The position numbers were made by a program, and so were the translations under genes. Positions 21,859-32,741 of a DNA stretch of 64,000 nucleotides are shown one piece after another. Within the stretch, counting starts at the first letter, position 1. The number at the start of each line of letters is the position of its first letter. Location: positions 761,758 through 825,757 of the forward strand of contig NW_021940921.1 in the NCBI RefSeq assembly GCF_004337985.1. The letters run 5' to 3'. Source of the stretch: Pyricularia pennisetigena (Eukaryota; Ascomycota; Sordariomycetes; Magnaporthales; Pyriculariaceae). Under the pieces are notes generated by a model that was not told the DNA's origin, did no database searches, and worked only from the letters and a program-made list of their open reading frames with translations.

Positions 21859-23400
21859 CCTCAATACCGCTCCGGATCGCAGGCGAGCATGAGTGCGGGA
21901 GGATGGAACATGAAGAACTGCCAGTTCAACACTGTCACGGGGGGTGATAAGCCTCGACGCTGGGGCTGCCTCAGCTTGGATAGGAGATATCCAGCAAATT
22001 CGGATGGATTGAAAAACCAACTCAAGGAGTTGCGCCTGCATCTCGGCAATGCCGGCCTCAAACTCGAGGAATGCAAGATTCGAAACTGTGTCGTGGGCAG
22101 GAGCCCCACGCAGGATTTTGCCGCCCTGGACGAAAACCTCAGTCTCCTGAAGCCAGGCAGAAGCGCGACTGGTGAAATCGTGCGCCCGCTCGACTTTGTG
22201 CTCATCATCCTCCCCGGCAAGGATGCTTCCCTCTACAACATGATCAAATACCAAGGGGATGTTCTCTATGGTGTGCCGACGGTGTGCGTCGCAAGTCGAA
22301 CCTTTTTCCCTCCCAAAGGAAAAGAACAGATGTTTGGCAACTTGGGCCTCAAGATCAATTTGAAGCTTGGCGGAGTCAACCACAAGATTGAAGATTCGCT
22401 ACTCGGCATCGTGGCAAAGGGCAGGACCATGATTGTCGGCATCGACGTCACGCACCCAGCCGCCGGTGCCACGGCAGCCCCGAGCATTGCAGCCATGGTT
22501 GCAAGCACTGACGGTGATCTCGCCCAGTGGCCGGGCGAAATCTCGATTCAGTCGGAGGCGAGGAAGGAACAGGTCGACGCGCTGACGAGCATGCTGCAGA
22601 ACAGACTCAGGATCTGGAAAAGTAAGAACACTTTTCTGCCCGACAACATCCTTGTGTACCGCGACGGCGTCTCGGAGGGTCAGTACGCCATGGTACAGAA
22701 GGAAGAGATTCGGCTGCTCGAGGCGGCGTGCAAGGCCGAGTACGGCGCCGGCAAGAAGCCCAACATGACAGTGGTGGTGGTCGGGAAGCGGCATCACACG
22801 CGCTTCTACCCGACGTCGACGTCGCGTGCCTGCATGGTCAAAAACAACGTGGCCCCGGGAACTGTCGTCGACCGCGGCATCACGGAGGCGCACACGTGGG
22901 ACTTTTTCCTCCAGTCGCACGAGGCCCTCAAGGGCACCGGCCGGCCTGCACACTACATCGTACTCATGGACGAGGTCTTTCGCTCGGGTTTCGGGCGCAG
23001 CGGGCCATCGGGCGGCGGCGGCGGTGGCGGCTCCAACAAGGGCGGCGGCGGGCCGCTGCTCAACGAGGCAGACACGCTCGCGGTGCTGACGTACTCGCTG
23101 TGCAACGTGTTTGGACGAGCGACGCGGTCGGTCAGCTACGCGACGCCCGCCTACTTTGCCGACATTTTGTGCGAGCGCGGCCGCTGCTGGCTCGCCGCAT
23201 ACCTCGAGGTGCGCCGGCCCATGGACGACGCCGAGACGGCGTCTGTGCTGAGCGCGGGCGAGATTCGCAAGATTACGGACCCCCAGGCCAAGCAGAATGC
23301 GCAACAGAAACTGCGCGACGTGCAGCTGAAGGGGAGGAAGGCTGCCATGGAGGCTTGTCGGGTGCACCCTTCGCTCCAAGACACTGTGTTTTACCTGTGA
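21859..23400 (+). pseudogene. Argonaute gene, 3' half (MID and PIWI), separated by a retroelement
   Basis: This segment is open for 513 codons to a TGA and continues the frame broken at 17328; the pre-insertion protein would be 1006 residues. MID is visible around DFVLIILPGKDASLYN and YQGDVLYGVPTVCV. The PIWI domain retains a full slicer tetrad, numbered from the methionine at 21889: D186 (VGIDVTHP), E227 (RKEQVDAL, by alignment to the glutamate finger), D259 (VYRDG) and D425 (PAYFADILCER). The D-E-D-D form is catalytically competent in known fungal Argonautes. A glycine-rich insert (residues about 375-389) lies in a PIWI loop. Intact catalytic residues indicate that disruption is recent. An internal start at 21889 could in principle make a MID-PIWI protein, but no promoter is evident. 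Confidence 0.92.
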
Positions 23401-24634
23401 GTCAGTTTGGGCCTTTTGGGCCTTTTGAGGTGTTGATGGGGTTGGAGGGTTGGTGGCACAACTGCTTTTATAATGAAGGATCGGGGTCTTTTTCTTTCAT
23501 CATTCAATCTCCTTTTGTATGATGTGAGCTACCAAAGTTTGCTGGCGGCATTCTACTAGAGCGATCTTGTTATTGGGGGCAGCGACAAATGATTCATAGC
23601 CCTCATGATTCGACGAAGTTTTTTTACCAATTTCGGTGTTTTATTAATCACGACTCAAGTGAAAAACAGCGATAGATGGGAACTCTGAGATAGTTTTCTC
23701 GCCTTGACTTTCCAATATAGTTTTATTAGCGCATGACTGATACTGCTGATCGCCTATAAAGTCTCTTGCTCGGCATAAGAAAGTGTCTTTAACCATGACA
23801 ATGCACACCTGTTGTTGCATAACAATGATAATCTGCTCTTTTGAATAAATAGAAAAGCTGTTTTGGACGACCCTCAAGACCAATTGCATTATTCACTATA
23901 CTGATGGCCCATGCCTATGCCGGGTTGACCCACTGTTACAGTACTACGGCAAGCTGGATAGAGAACAACTATCAAATCACCATGAATGTCCAAACTGGTT
24001 AACTATTGGTTTTGTTGCGAAACACAAAGGCCTCCTGGCGTCCATGTTCTCTACGATGTCCACTTCACAGTGACCTCGGAAAGAAGAGGACGGGTTCACC
24101 ATGTCTGCACCGGAATCTAGTTCATCAGGTCGGCGTTTTTTTTTTTTTCGCAGCGAGTGCTACGCTTATAGTGCTGCGAGGCTCATTCTTCATAGTGGCA
24201 CCTCTCCAAACACAGTTATAAGACCTGTATTCCTTTCTACGCGGTGCCTTTGATGTATTGAGAGGTCCAATTCTTGTCAAGGGGGATAACGCAAAGCAGC
24301 AGGCTTTGTTTGTAATTAAAAACTTATTCAAGTCGAGACCATTAGGAGACTGAAAGCATTGAAGAAACATGAAAAAGAAAGAAAAAAGGAGAAATTAAAA
24401 CTCAAGCTCCAGAGGGAATAACGCAAGGCAGCAGGCTTTGTTTGTAATTAAAAGCTTATTCAAGTCGAGACCATCAGGATACTGAAAACATTAAAAAAAA
24501 AAAAAAAAAGAGAAACCCGAACCCAAACTCCAAAGTCCCATATGACGCCAATGTCAACGCTTAATATCCCAAGCTTGATTCATGGCGACGCTTCGGTTAA
24601 CCACCAATGGCGCGGATCGCTCCGTTGTCCACCA
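23401..24634. other. Intergenic; 3' region of Argonaute and a local duplication
   Basis: No gene is supported. A diverged tandem duplication is listed separately. A/T homopolymers are frequent near 24130 and 24490. Confidence 0.4.
24283..24546. repeat. Two-copy tandem duplication, 132-bp period
   Basis: The segment starting gataacgcaaagcagcaggc near 24285 is repeated 132 bases later (near 24417) as a recognisable but diverged copy. Most differences seen are transitions. Both copies lie in noncoding DNA downstream of the convergent secreted-protein gene. Confidence 0.7.
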
Positions 24635-25027
24635 TCACGCATTTTGCTTCAGCCTGCTCGTCACCTTCGGTATTATGACTTTCCTGCGTGGTTGTTTGGA
24701 CGTCTTACTGACTGGATTGGGTGGAACTTGACCATTTGGCAGCAATTCGACCACTCTCCCGTCACGAAAGAAGGTCTCGGCGTAATATCCATTGGGCAGC
24801 TGGCGGTTGTCGGGGGTTCCTTTCCTATCGACGGGGACCGAATAAACATTATCATTGATCAGGACCTTGGTGGTTCTGCCGGCTATTTGGTCGTCCAAAA
24901 GCATCACCCGTTGGCCTTCGCCCTTGTAGATCGCGACGGGGAGAGCGATTACTCTTTGGGCGGCGGCGCCGGAGCTGAGGGCCAGGATGGCCGCGGATGC
25001 GACGGCGAGCATGGTTTCGAAGCGCAT
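24635..25027 (-). CDS. Small secreted protein of unknown function
   Basis: The 130-residue protein opens with a clear signal peptide (about 23 residues ending in SSGAAA before Q24), leaving a mature part of roughly 107 residues. It is rich in valine, arginine and lysine, has no cysteine, and ends with a basic stretch (KQPRRKVIIPKVTSRLKQ). No transmembrane segment or known domain was recognised. The beta-prone middle (VIALPVAIYKGEGQRVMLLDD) could form a small sheet domain. A longer open frame on the opposite strand is considered a shadow because only this strand has a signal peptide. Effector or cell-wall roles are possible but unsupported. Confidence 0.55.
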   Translation of the reverse strand: MRFETMLAVASAAILALSSGAAAQRVIALPVAIYKGEGQRVMLLDDQIAGRTTKVLINDNVYSVPVDRKGTPDNRQLPNGYYAETFFRDGRVVELLPNGQVPPNPVSKTSKQPRRKVIIPKVTSRLKQNA

Positions 25028-28000
25028 GGTTGATGGATCTGGGGGGGTTTTTTTTTTCTAGTCAAAGGAGATGAGGAAAAGCAGAGGGCAAAAGTATGTC
25101 GAAAAGAAAGACTTGGGGTGAGAAAAAAACTTTGCAAGTGAATGAATGTGGAAGCTGGGGAAATCCAGCAACAAAGCCAAAATGACAAATTAAATTACAA
25201 ATGCGGGTGATGGTGATGGAAAATAAAAGGATGGTTGCGTCGAGTCGAAGGGGACGACAGATTTTATATCATTTGGTCAAACAGCTTTTTTTTTTCCTTT
25301 TTAAAACGCCTACCCACAAAATGAAATTGTCTACACTATACGACCTTGCAAATTCCAATAATACATTCTCTTTCTCCACGCTCGACGCCAGCGGCTATTT
25401 CGAGTTTACGAGTAAACGTGATTGCCCAGTCGTGTTCTGTAACAAGATTTTTATCAATCCAGCTAATAATAGCTACCCGCATTGTGTCGATCATGAGGCT
25501 CGGAGATTGGGCTATGATGAACGTGCCCGACGCAATGATTCGATGGATTGAACTGTGCGTCTGGGCTTGATGTTTGTAATCCGCGCCGGAATAAAAAAAG
25601 AAATAAAGTTAAAAGTAAATAAGCAAAACACAAAAAGAGGACAATATTCGCGCCAAAATCCCTTGTGCTTGCAGCGCTGCGATTGCACCTGGTTATTGTC
25701 GCGAATTTCTCAACCCTTGGTTGGTGTTTTCCGGGCGAGCACATGCAACTCGGCTCGCTCGACAGCAAAAGCCATGTGTGAAAGGGTCTTTGCATCCAAA
25801 GTGTGAGCAGAGAGGTGTTCGTCGTTTAATTTCTGGCCTTGTCTCGCTCGTTGGACTGTAGAAAGGTTGATACTGGTGTTTTGAAACGTTGATCTTGGCA
25901 TCTGAAAGTTCAGCTGTCAGTCAACTCGACTCCATGGTTCCTCGTCTCCAAAGTTAGCCGAAGAACAGCAATTGTTTTGGAACAAATTAGGATATGCCCT
26001 GGAATATTCGTCTCCGCCCAGTCTTGATAATTTGACTGCAGAGTCGGGACTGCTTGTGGTTTTTTTTTACTACTTTTACTACTTTTACTAATAATGTTTT
26101 ATGTGATTGTATAGCTTTCTGGGGGTTTTTTTTTTTGGGGGGTTTTTTTTTTGGCGTATAATTTCTCCCATGTAACATTCGAATCGTGGTCGCAATTTTC
26201 AGATTAAATCCACTTTTGTCCCTTTTGTCTTTTCTGGGTTTTTTTTGGTACATGGCGAAAACGTTAAGCTGGACAAAAAAGAAAAAGATCGTCGCTGCAA
26301 TCCACCCCAGAATTAACATGGCGCGTACAAACTGCTGCACTTACCTCAGATCTGCCACTTGCTTTTAGTTGACCAAACCACCGGTAAACAAAACCGACTC
26401 GTCCAGAACATTGATTGTTCGATTGACGGTCCACAGCGAAATCCAGTACTGACGTGAGCGAAAAAAAAAAACCCCCACGGGGCACGTGAACCACAATTTT
26501 CTTCTTTCTGGGGAGAGACGCTTCCTGCATGATAACAAACAGTACAACGGTATGAAGCAATTGCCAACGATATTCAATAACAAGCAATCAGCTGAGCACA
26601 AAAGGACATTTTATCCTGCCATCCCGACTTCCAGGGGCCTTGTTTTCCTTTCTCAGGAACAAAGAAAGAGGGGAAAGCTAGTTGAGTCATTGGTCCCAAC
26701 ACCCGCATCATCTTTTCTCTTTTTTTTGGAGCGGAAATCTTGCCCTTCTTCGTCCGCCAAGCGCCAAGCCAGCTTTTCGCGCCGAGCACGCAAAAACCCT
26801 CGCAGCGACCAACCCCACAGGACGAGAACCCTTGGCCGACCCATGGTGGACAGAGAGCCCCGCATCAATCGTGATCCAACATTAGAGTGACCCACCTCTC
26901 AGAACCTAATTAGGCTAGGCCGTTATTTTGATTTTATGATTTTATTTTAGTGTCTGTGTCTTTGGATTATATGCTTGACCTCCTCTCTCTTGGCTTCCGC
27001 CTCCTCATGAATGTAACCAGACCAAGCTGCCCTAGTCTGGTTTAGTCTCGTTACATTCCACAGCGGCACAGGATCGCTACAAGAACAGCAACATCAGGCT
27101 ATGGGGGGCCAGAAATGAAAGAAGTCAAGAGAAGAAAAAGAGGTCGCTTGTCCCCGCCGTCACATCGTCCGTCTCTCCTCGGTTGACACTGGCCCGCGAT
27201 AAGCGGCTCAGTGCCACTGCCGATAAAATTAGAACGGGAAGACAAGGGAAAGCAAAAACGTCGGACATGTTCCCAAGAAAGGGAGGACAACTACTCTAGA
27301 TCAACTGCGACTGTGTTTTTCGAAACCTTTTCATTTTCTCGTATCGCTTCCTTTTGCTAGACGCACAGCGCCTGGAAGCTCAGCACTATTTTATCCCACT
27401 GCCGCTTTTTGTTCTCTTCTCTAAGTTTTTTTTTTTTTTAAAAAAAATTAAAAAACCCCCCATCTTTCACCGCCAGAACTGCTAAGAATCTCATGGTTTC
27501 ATTTCGCCATCTCGTCGTTCTCCCATTCTCCCCAACCCCTCTCCCTCCCTTCCATAAAGCTAGTAAGCAAGCGGGGAACCGTTAACTTGGTTCCCGGAAA
27601 CAAATGCCTGTCAACTCCACCAACGCCAACACCCCGTAATGGAGAAAATTTGCTCGGCGTCTGCCGACGACGAACCCCGATCTAGACCCGGAACTGCTTG
27701 CGCACTAGCCAGAGAAAAAAAAAAAAAAATACCCCATTCCTTGCATTTCAGTAGCTAACCTTCTCTCCTGCAGTATCATTGCATCGAATAGGAGAGACGA
27801 AAAAAACCCTGGCCAAGGGTCTCGTGTTCTGCGCTGCTCCACAATCTGATGTGCGGAGGAGCCAAAGAAAGCCAGAGAAGAGAAAAAAAGAAAAAAAAGA
27901 GAAAAAAAAAACTAACACGCAAGAAATAAAGTTATTCCAAAAATGAACTCTACCATCTTTTTGTCATGAAGCTTTTGGTGTTTGCTCCATACTGTACGGG

Positions 28001-28098
28001 AGAACTTCGGTAATGGCGGGTCCATCTCATTTTATCCTCCACCTTACTTGTTTCTTGCTTTTTCCCCCCAGAAGAAAGCCGTGCCAGTGATGTTCGTT
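25028..28098. other. Three-kilobase intergenic stretch rich in homopolymers
   Basis: No gene is supported. Many A, T and G runs of 8-15 bases occur (for example near 26130-26150, 26460, 27430 and 27720). Short open frames, including one starting at 25321, have no recognisable features. A 48-bp palindrome near 27010 is listed separately. Confidence 0.4.
27010..27057. repeat. Imperfect palindrome
   Basis: aatgtaac (27010-27017) pairs with gttacatt (27050-27057), and ccagac (27017-27022) pairs with gtctgg (27035-27040), giving a two-part hairpin with internal bulges. It is noncoding. It could be a small transposon footprint or a transcript 3' structure. Confidence 0.5.
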
Positions 28099-29384
28099 CT
28101 AGACGTTGCTGATCTCCTTGCGCTGGTACGTGTTAGACCAGACGTCGCGGCGCGGCTGCGTCAGGCGCTTGAGGCCCATCCACGGCGTGTTGATGGGGCT
28201 CTCGCCCGTGTACAGGAATGCGTCGTAGATAAAGCCGCCGAGGAGGCAGCCGAAGAATGGAGCCACCATTGGGATCTAAGACAGCGATTTCAGGGGAGAA
28301 TTTTAGCAAGGACGAAACACCAGCAGCAAGATAGATGTTCCCAGGAAAAAAAAAAAGAAAAAAAAAAAGAAAGAAAAAACGTACCCAAAAGTAGTACCCT
28401 CCGGCAGACCACACCTCGCTCCCGTACCCAAGCATGTAAGACACCAACCTCGGCCCAAAGTCGCGGGCCAGGTTGATGGCGTAGCCGGTCTCCCAGCCGA
28501 AGCAGGCGCCGATGCCAAAGATGAGGAAGAAGAGGGCGAGGGGCATGAGGTGGCCGGCGTCGTTGTCGACGAGGGCGTAGATGACGAGCATCAGGATGGC
28601 GCTGGCTACGACCTCGGAGAAGAACATGCCGGTGCGGGTCATGAAGGGCGCCGGGTACGTGCAAAAGACCCCCGCCGTGGCGTTCTCGCCCATCACCGTC
28701 CGCACGCCCTCGCCGCCCTCGAAAACGTCAAATGCCGACTTGTAGTTGCCGTACACGATGGCGGCGCCCGCCATGGCGCCCAGGATCTGCGCGACCGCGT
28801 AGATGGGGAACCGTCGCCAGGGGAACTTGCGGTATACGCAGTTGGTAAACGTCACGGCCGGGTTGATGTGTCCGCCTGATTTCATGGAGCAGTAGACGCC
28901 GAACATGACGCCGATTCTGTGCGGTGGTGGTTTTTTTTTTTTTGGACTTTAGTTTCAAACAATTTCAAGACACTATGCTTTATGTATTCCGCAAGGAAGT
29001 AAAAGGAAGGTTGATGAGAAAAACTCACCCCCATCCCCATGATATGCTCTGATATTCACCCTTGGTGCCCCTGCTCAGCACGACCTGCGCAACGACGCCG
29101 TCGCCAAACAGGATCAGCACCATGGTGCCGATGAATTCTGAAAACGCATCTTGCCAGATAGTCCGGACGCGGGTCCAGGCCAGCTCTGGTGGTACCGGAC
29201 CGTTGCCGGGCGGGATGACGCTGTTCCTCGGATCGGCGACATCCTCGCGGTGCGACTCCTTGGTCGTCAGGTCCGACGAGCTCTCTTCCTTAGACATGAG
29301 GATGTTGGTCTTTTCAATCGTGCCGGGTGGGAAGGTTGCAGAGTCTGGCGTCTTGACGGTATATATCTCCGTGACGTGTGCCAT
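28099..29384 (-). CDS. Aquaglyceroporin (MIP family)
   Basis: Three exons (29384-29029, 28916-28385, 28275-28099) give 354 residues with consistent phases and standard GT-AG borders; the second intron is A/T-homopolymer rich. A hydrophilic N-terminal tail of about 80 residues precedes six membrane helices. The first pore loop carries NPA (SGGHINPAV, 137-139). The second carries NLA (GYAINLARDFGPR, 267-269) followed by Arg270 and the Asp271 typical of glycerol-conducting members. The NLA variant also occurs in yeast Fps1. The protein should let glycerol and other small polyols cross the plasma membrane. It is divergent from the glycerol kinase gene 3.4 kb away, suggesting a shared role in glycerol use. 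The start at 29384 is chosen over an in-frame ATG six codons upstream, which is also possible. Confidence 0.88.
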
Positions 29385-32300
29385 GTTTATATAACCAAGC
29401 AAAGATTGATCTCAAGCCCGCGGGAAGGTGAGAGCTGGGAGAAGGATGCTAAAAAAAAAGATGGTGTGAAAAGGGGGTACAAACGGGGACTGTTGTGATA
29501 CCGACGGCTAGACTTGGCTTCTGCTGGGCTGTCGTAGTGGTTGCATAAAAACCGATGTGTTAAAGGAGGAGGTGGCGTGAGTTGAGGAAGATGATACGTA
29601 GCGTACGCCCAGAGTCTTACCCTCAGTCACAGAGACACGGCAGCCTTTCTTTCTTGGAAACAAATAAAGTGTAACGTATTAACCCAAAAGGCCAAGAGAC
29701 AAACAGAAGCTGCAAGAATCTCGCAATCTCTTTCAGGGTGAGACCGGGACGCCTTGACCGTTTATATCACATGCATGCCGTCGTCCCAACTCTTTTTTTT
29801 ATCTTCGGAAAGGGAGGTGAGGGGGCAACAAGGTACTTAGTGACCCAACGGGAATGTGCAGGGGGTTTCCATTATCGGCGGAACGGACGATTACATACGA
29901 CAGAAAAAGCAAAAGATGGAATAAATATCGAGAATAATAGAAAATAAAATCGTCCAATGTTTGTTGGGCAACGGAAGCAAGGGCCTAAGCACACACCACA
30001 GCGGGATGGGACGAAACTTGGGCTGAGTGGGAATATGGTTCAACGTATTAGGGCAGCGGTTCAAGCTTTTTCCGTCTATTGGAGCATGAGAAACGCGCAT
30101 TGTTTCTCCCTAAACTAGTTTTTGGTGGCCTGAGGGCTGAATACGAACTTTGATAAACGAAGTACAGCGGTGGCTACGACTTGCTTTGATAAATGTTTCT
30201 ATTCACTTAGACTCGGAAGACAGTTCGACGATAATCGACGCGAGAATGAATTTTTCTCAAAGTAAACGGTACGACATGAGGGAGAACCCCCATTGAGGGG
30301 TTTAGCTGGTACCAGGAGATCAGCACATGATCATGACAGACAGGCCACGGTTCTAAGATCAACGCCGTCATTCTTGGCCATGGGCAAAAGGGGGGGGCAA
30401 AAAAGGGTCAGAAACGGTCTGTCCGACCCCTCACAGAACCCAACTCCGTTGTCATGAGCCAAAGGGCGCTTAAGGGCTCTCCTCAGCTCATAACCCCCGT
30501 CTCCGCACCGGCGGCAACGGTCGTGAAGAGCAAGCGGCCGAGTCAAGCTTGCGCGTCTGGTATCCATCCCATGCCTGAAGGACGGCGGAAGCGAGGAGGA
30601 GAAGCATGATAAGCCAGATGGTTGCATTTTCAAAGTAGCCGAGGGATTCGGTTCAAGCCTCATGGTCGACCAGGTTCCTGTGCTCTGGCAGGCTTCTCAC
30701 CGAGGTACATGCCTACGGCCAGAAGGAAGCTATCAAATCAAGCTTAGTTCTGCGACCAATTTGCCTCTCGGCGCTCATCCGGCCACCCGGGGCGTCACTT
30801 GAGGGGGGGGGGAAGGGCCATGGCGTGCAATTTTGATAGCACTGACCTAGAGAACGGAAGAAACATGGGGAAAGGAAGCGCCCTGCACAAACGGGGGTAC
30901 AGACCGGACGTGGAAGGTAATACGACAGCATGCGGCGGGAAGTTCCTCTCTTTGCAATAGTGGCATCACATGAGAAGTGACATGCGGGTACAGGAGGATA
31001 CTGACAGAAGACCATGGAGGCTTGTATGAGGGGCTTCACATGAACGAGGTGCATCATGCCGTTCCATTGGGTCATCAGCAGGAAATCAAAGAGGCAAGGC
31101 TTGAAGGATTGGCGAGTCGTACATACAAAGGTTGTACTGACGCAGTGGAAAGGGAAGAGGGAGGGATAAAAAGAATAAGGAAAACAATACTGCTACGCCG
31201 CTGATTACTGGCAGCAAAGACCCGGATTGGTCTCGGGACAGCCGCTGCACGGTGACGTTGAATTGGTAATTTGAGTGACGGGAGGGATGGAGTGATGACC
31301 ATGACAATGTTGTTGAATCTTCATCGGCGAGAAACAAAAGCCCGGCATGCGTCGGTCTTGGGCGGAATCAAGAAATGTCCATGATGATGGATGATGCGCA
31401 GCGGTACATAGACAAGCCTATAGTCAATTTTCAATAGAATAGTACAGTTACAAACTAGCGAGATAAAAAATAAATCAACCCGTCGGTAAAAAAAAAAAAA
31501 AAAAAAAAGTCCAGAACATTTCCCCATCATCCACTTCCTATGTTATGCCAAGCAATAATGCCGGATGCCCCGGTCATCAGCAGGAGCGGGGAGGCAGAGA
31601 AAACGGACATTCATCGCCAAGCGACATGCCAACGTGGTACTCGAAAGCGGTGCTCTCCTCCAATCCTTTCCTGGACAAACATGTCCTCTTGCATGCGTCG
31701 CCCCCGCAGCCGAGAGCAGAGATCCAAGAAAGTCGCGTGTCATATATTGCTCCGTTTGCGACCGAGGGTGAGGAAATCCTCATGCGAGAAAGGGGGGGTG
31801 GATTCTAGGCATGGTTCTAGAGCAGGTGAGTAGCATATATGCAAGAATGAGGGGCTGTGTAATATTTTATTTTTTTTCTTTCCTTTGTTGGTCCTTTTGT
31901 GTGTGATGTCGTACCCGACCATGAATCCGATGCTTACTGTGGGCAGGTAATCCCCCTGTTGGTTTGTACCACGCATGCATATTCGGTTGTCTAAAGAGGT
32001 ATTGGGAATGGGGATAGTAACTGGAATGGGAGTGAGGAGTCCAAAATGCGTTGCCACAATTGGGAGAGTGATCGGTGGGTAGGGAAAAAAAAAAAAACAA
32101 AGAAAAGTAACCCTGTCTTGATGTCGTTGGTATAAGTCCACCTTCAACGGGAAGATGTTTTAACCGACGTCTCTTTTTTTTCTTCTATGTGTGGATCAGC
32201 CGGCGCAAAATAGCAAATCCCCAGACCCCAGGAATTTAATCCCTGTAGATGAAAGCGGGACACCAGAAGCGCCTAGACTTGGCCAACCCACAATGTACGT

Positions 32301-32741
32301 TGCACATGGAGGCTCCTCTTTTTCTGTACGGTCCTGATACCCCATCTGAATAAATACGGAAAGGTATGAGTAAGATTTAGTTAGTCCAAGGCAAAAAGAA
32401 GAAATAATCACCACAGAAAAATAAGTAGCACTAAAAAAAAATTAAAAAAAAACCTGGGCATGGTCTGGTCTACGCTCCTGTGCTGCACGTGTCTCCCCGC
32501 ACGCTCCTCCTCCGCGCCGAGCTACCCCAACTCTAAAGCCAATTCCTCGGGGTCGACTGAGAAAAGGGAGCAAGCTGAGCTACACGAGCGACCGTCTTCT
32601 CACATCACCACCACAAAATCGCCACCTTCAGCACCCAGACAGACAGCTTTCGTCCCAAGCTCGCAAACTCCTGTGAGGCAACATCAGAGAACTTTGGATT
32701 CAAGTATCAAAAGAGAAAACGTGGGCAGCATCATCACCAAA
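29385..32741. promoter_or_regulatory. Divergent intergenic region between aquaglyceroporin and glycerol kinase
   Basis: These 3.4 kb separate two divergently transcribed glycerol genes and must contain both promoters. No gene is supported inside; open frames at 30.3-31.8 kb are short and motif-free. The stretch has several A/T runs. Specific regulator sites could not be assigned by eye. Confidence 0.4.

Noticed and set aside
22399..23379. 326-codon open frame on the minus strand
   Set aside because: Antisense shadow of the Argonaute PIWI region.
24542..25033. 163-codon + strand frame
   Set aside because: Overlaps the minus-strand secreted protein, which alone has a signal peptide and a sensible start.
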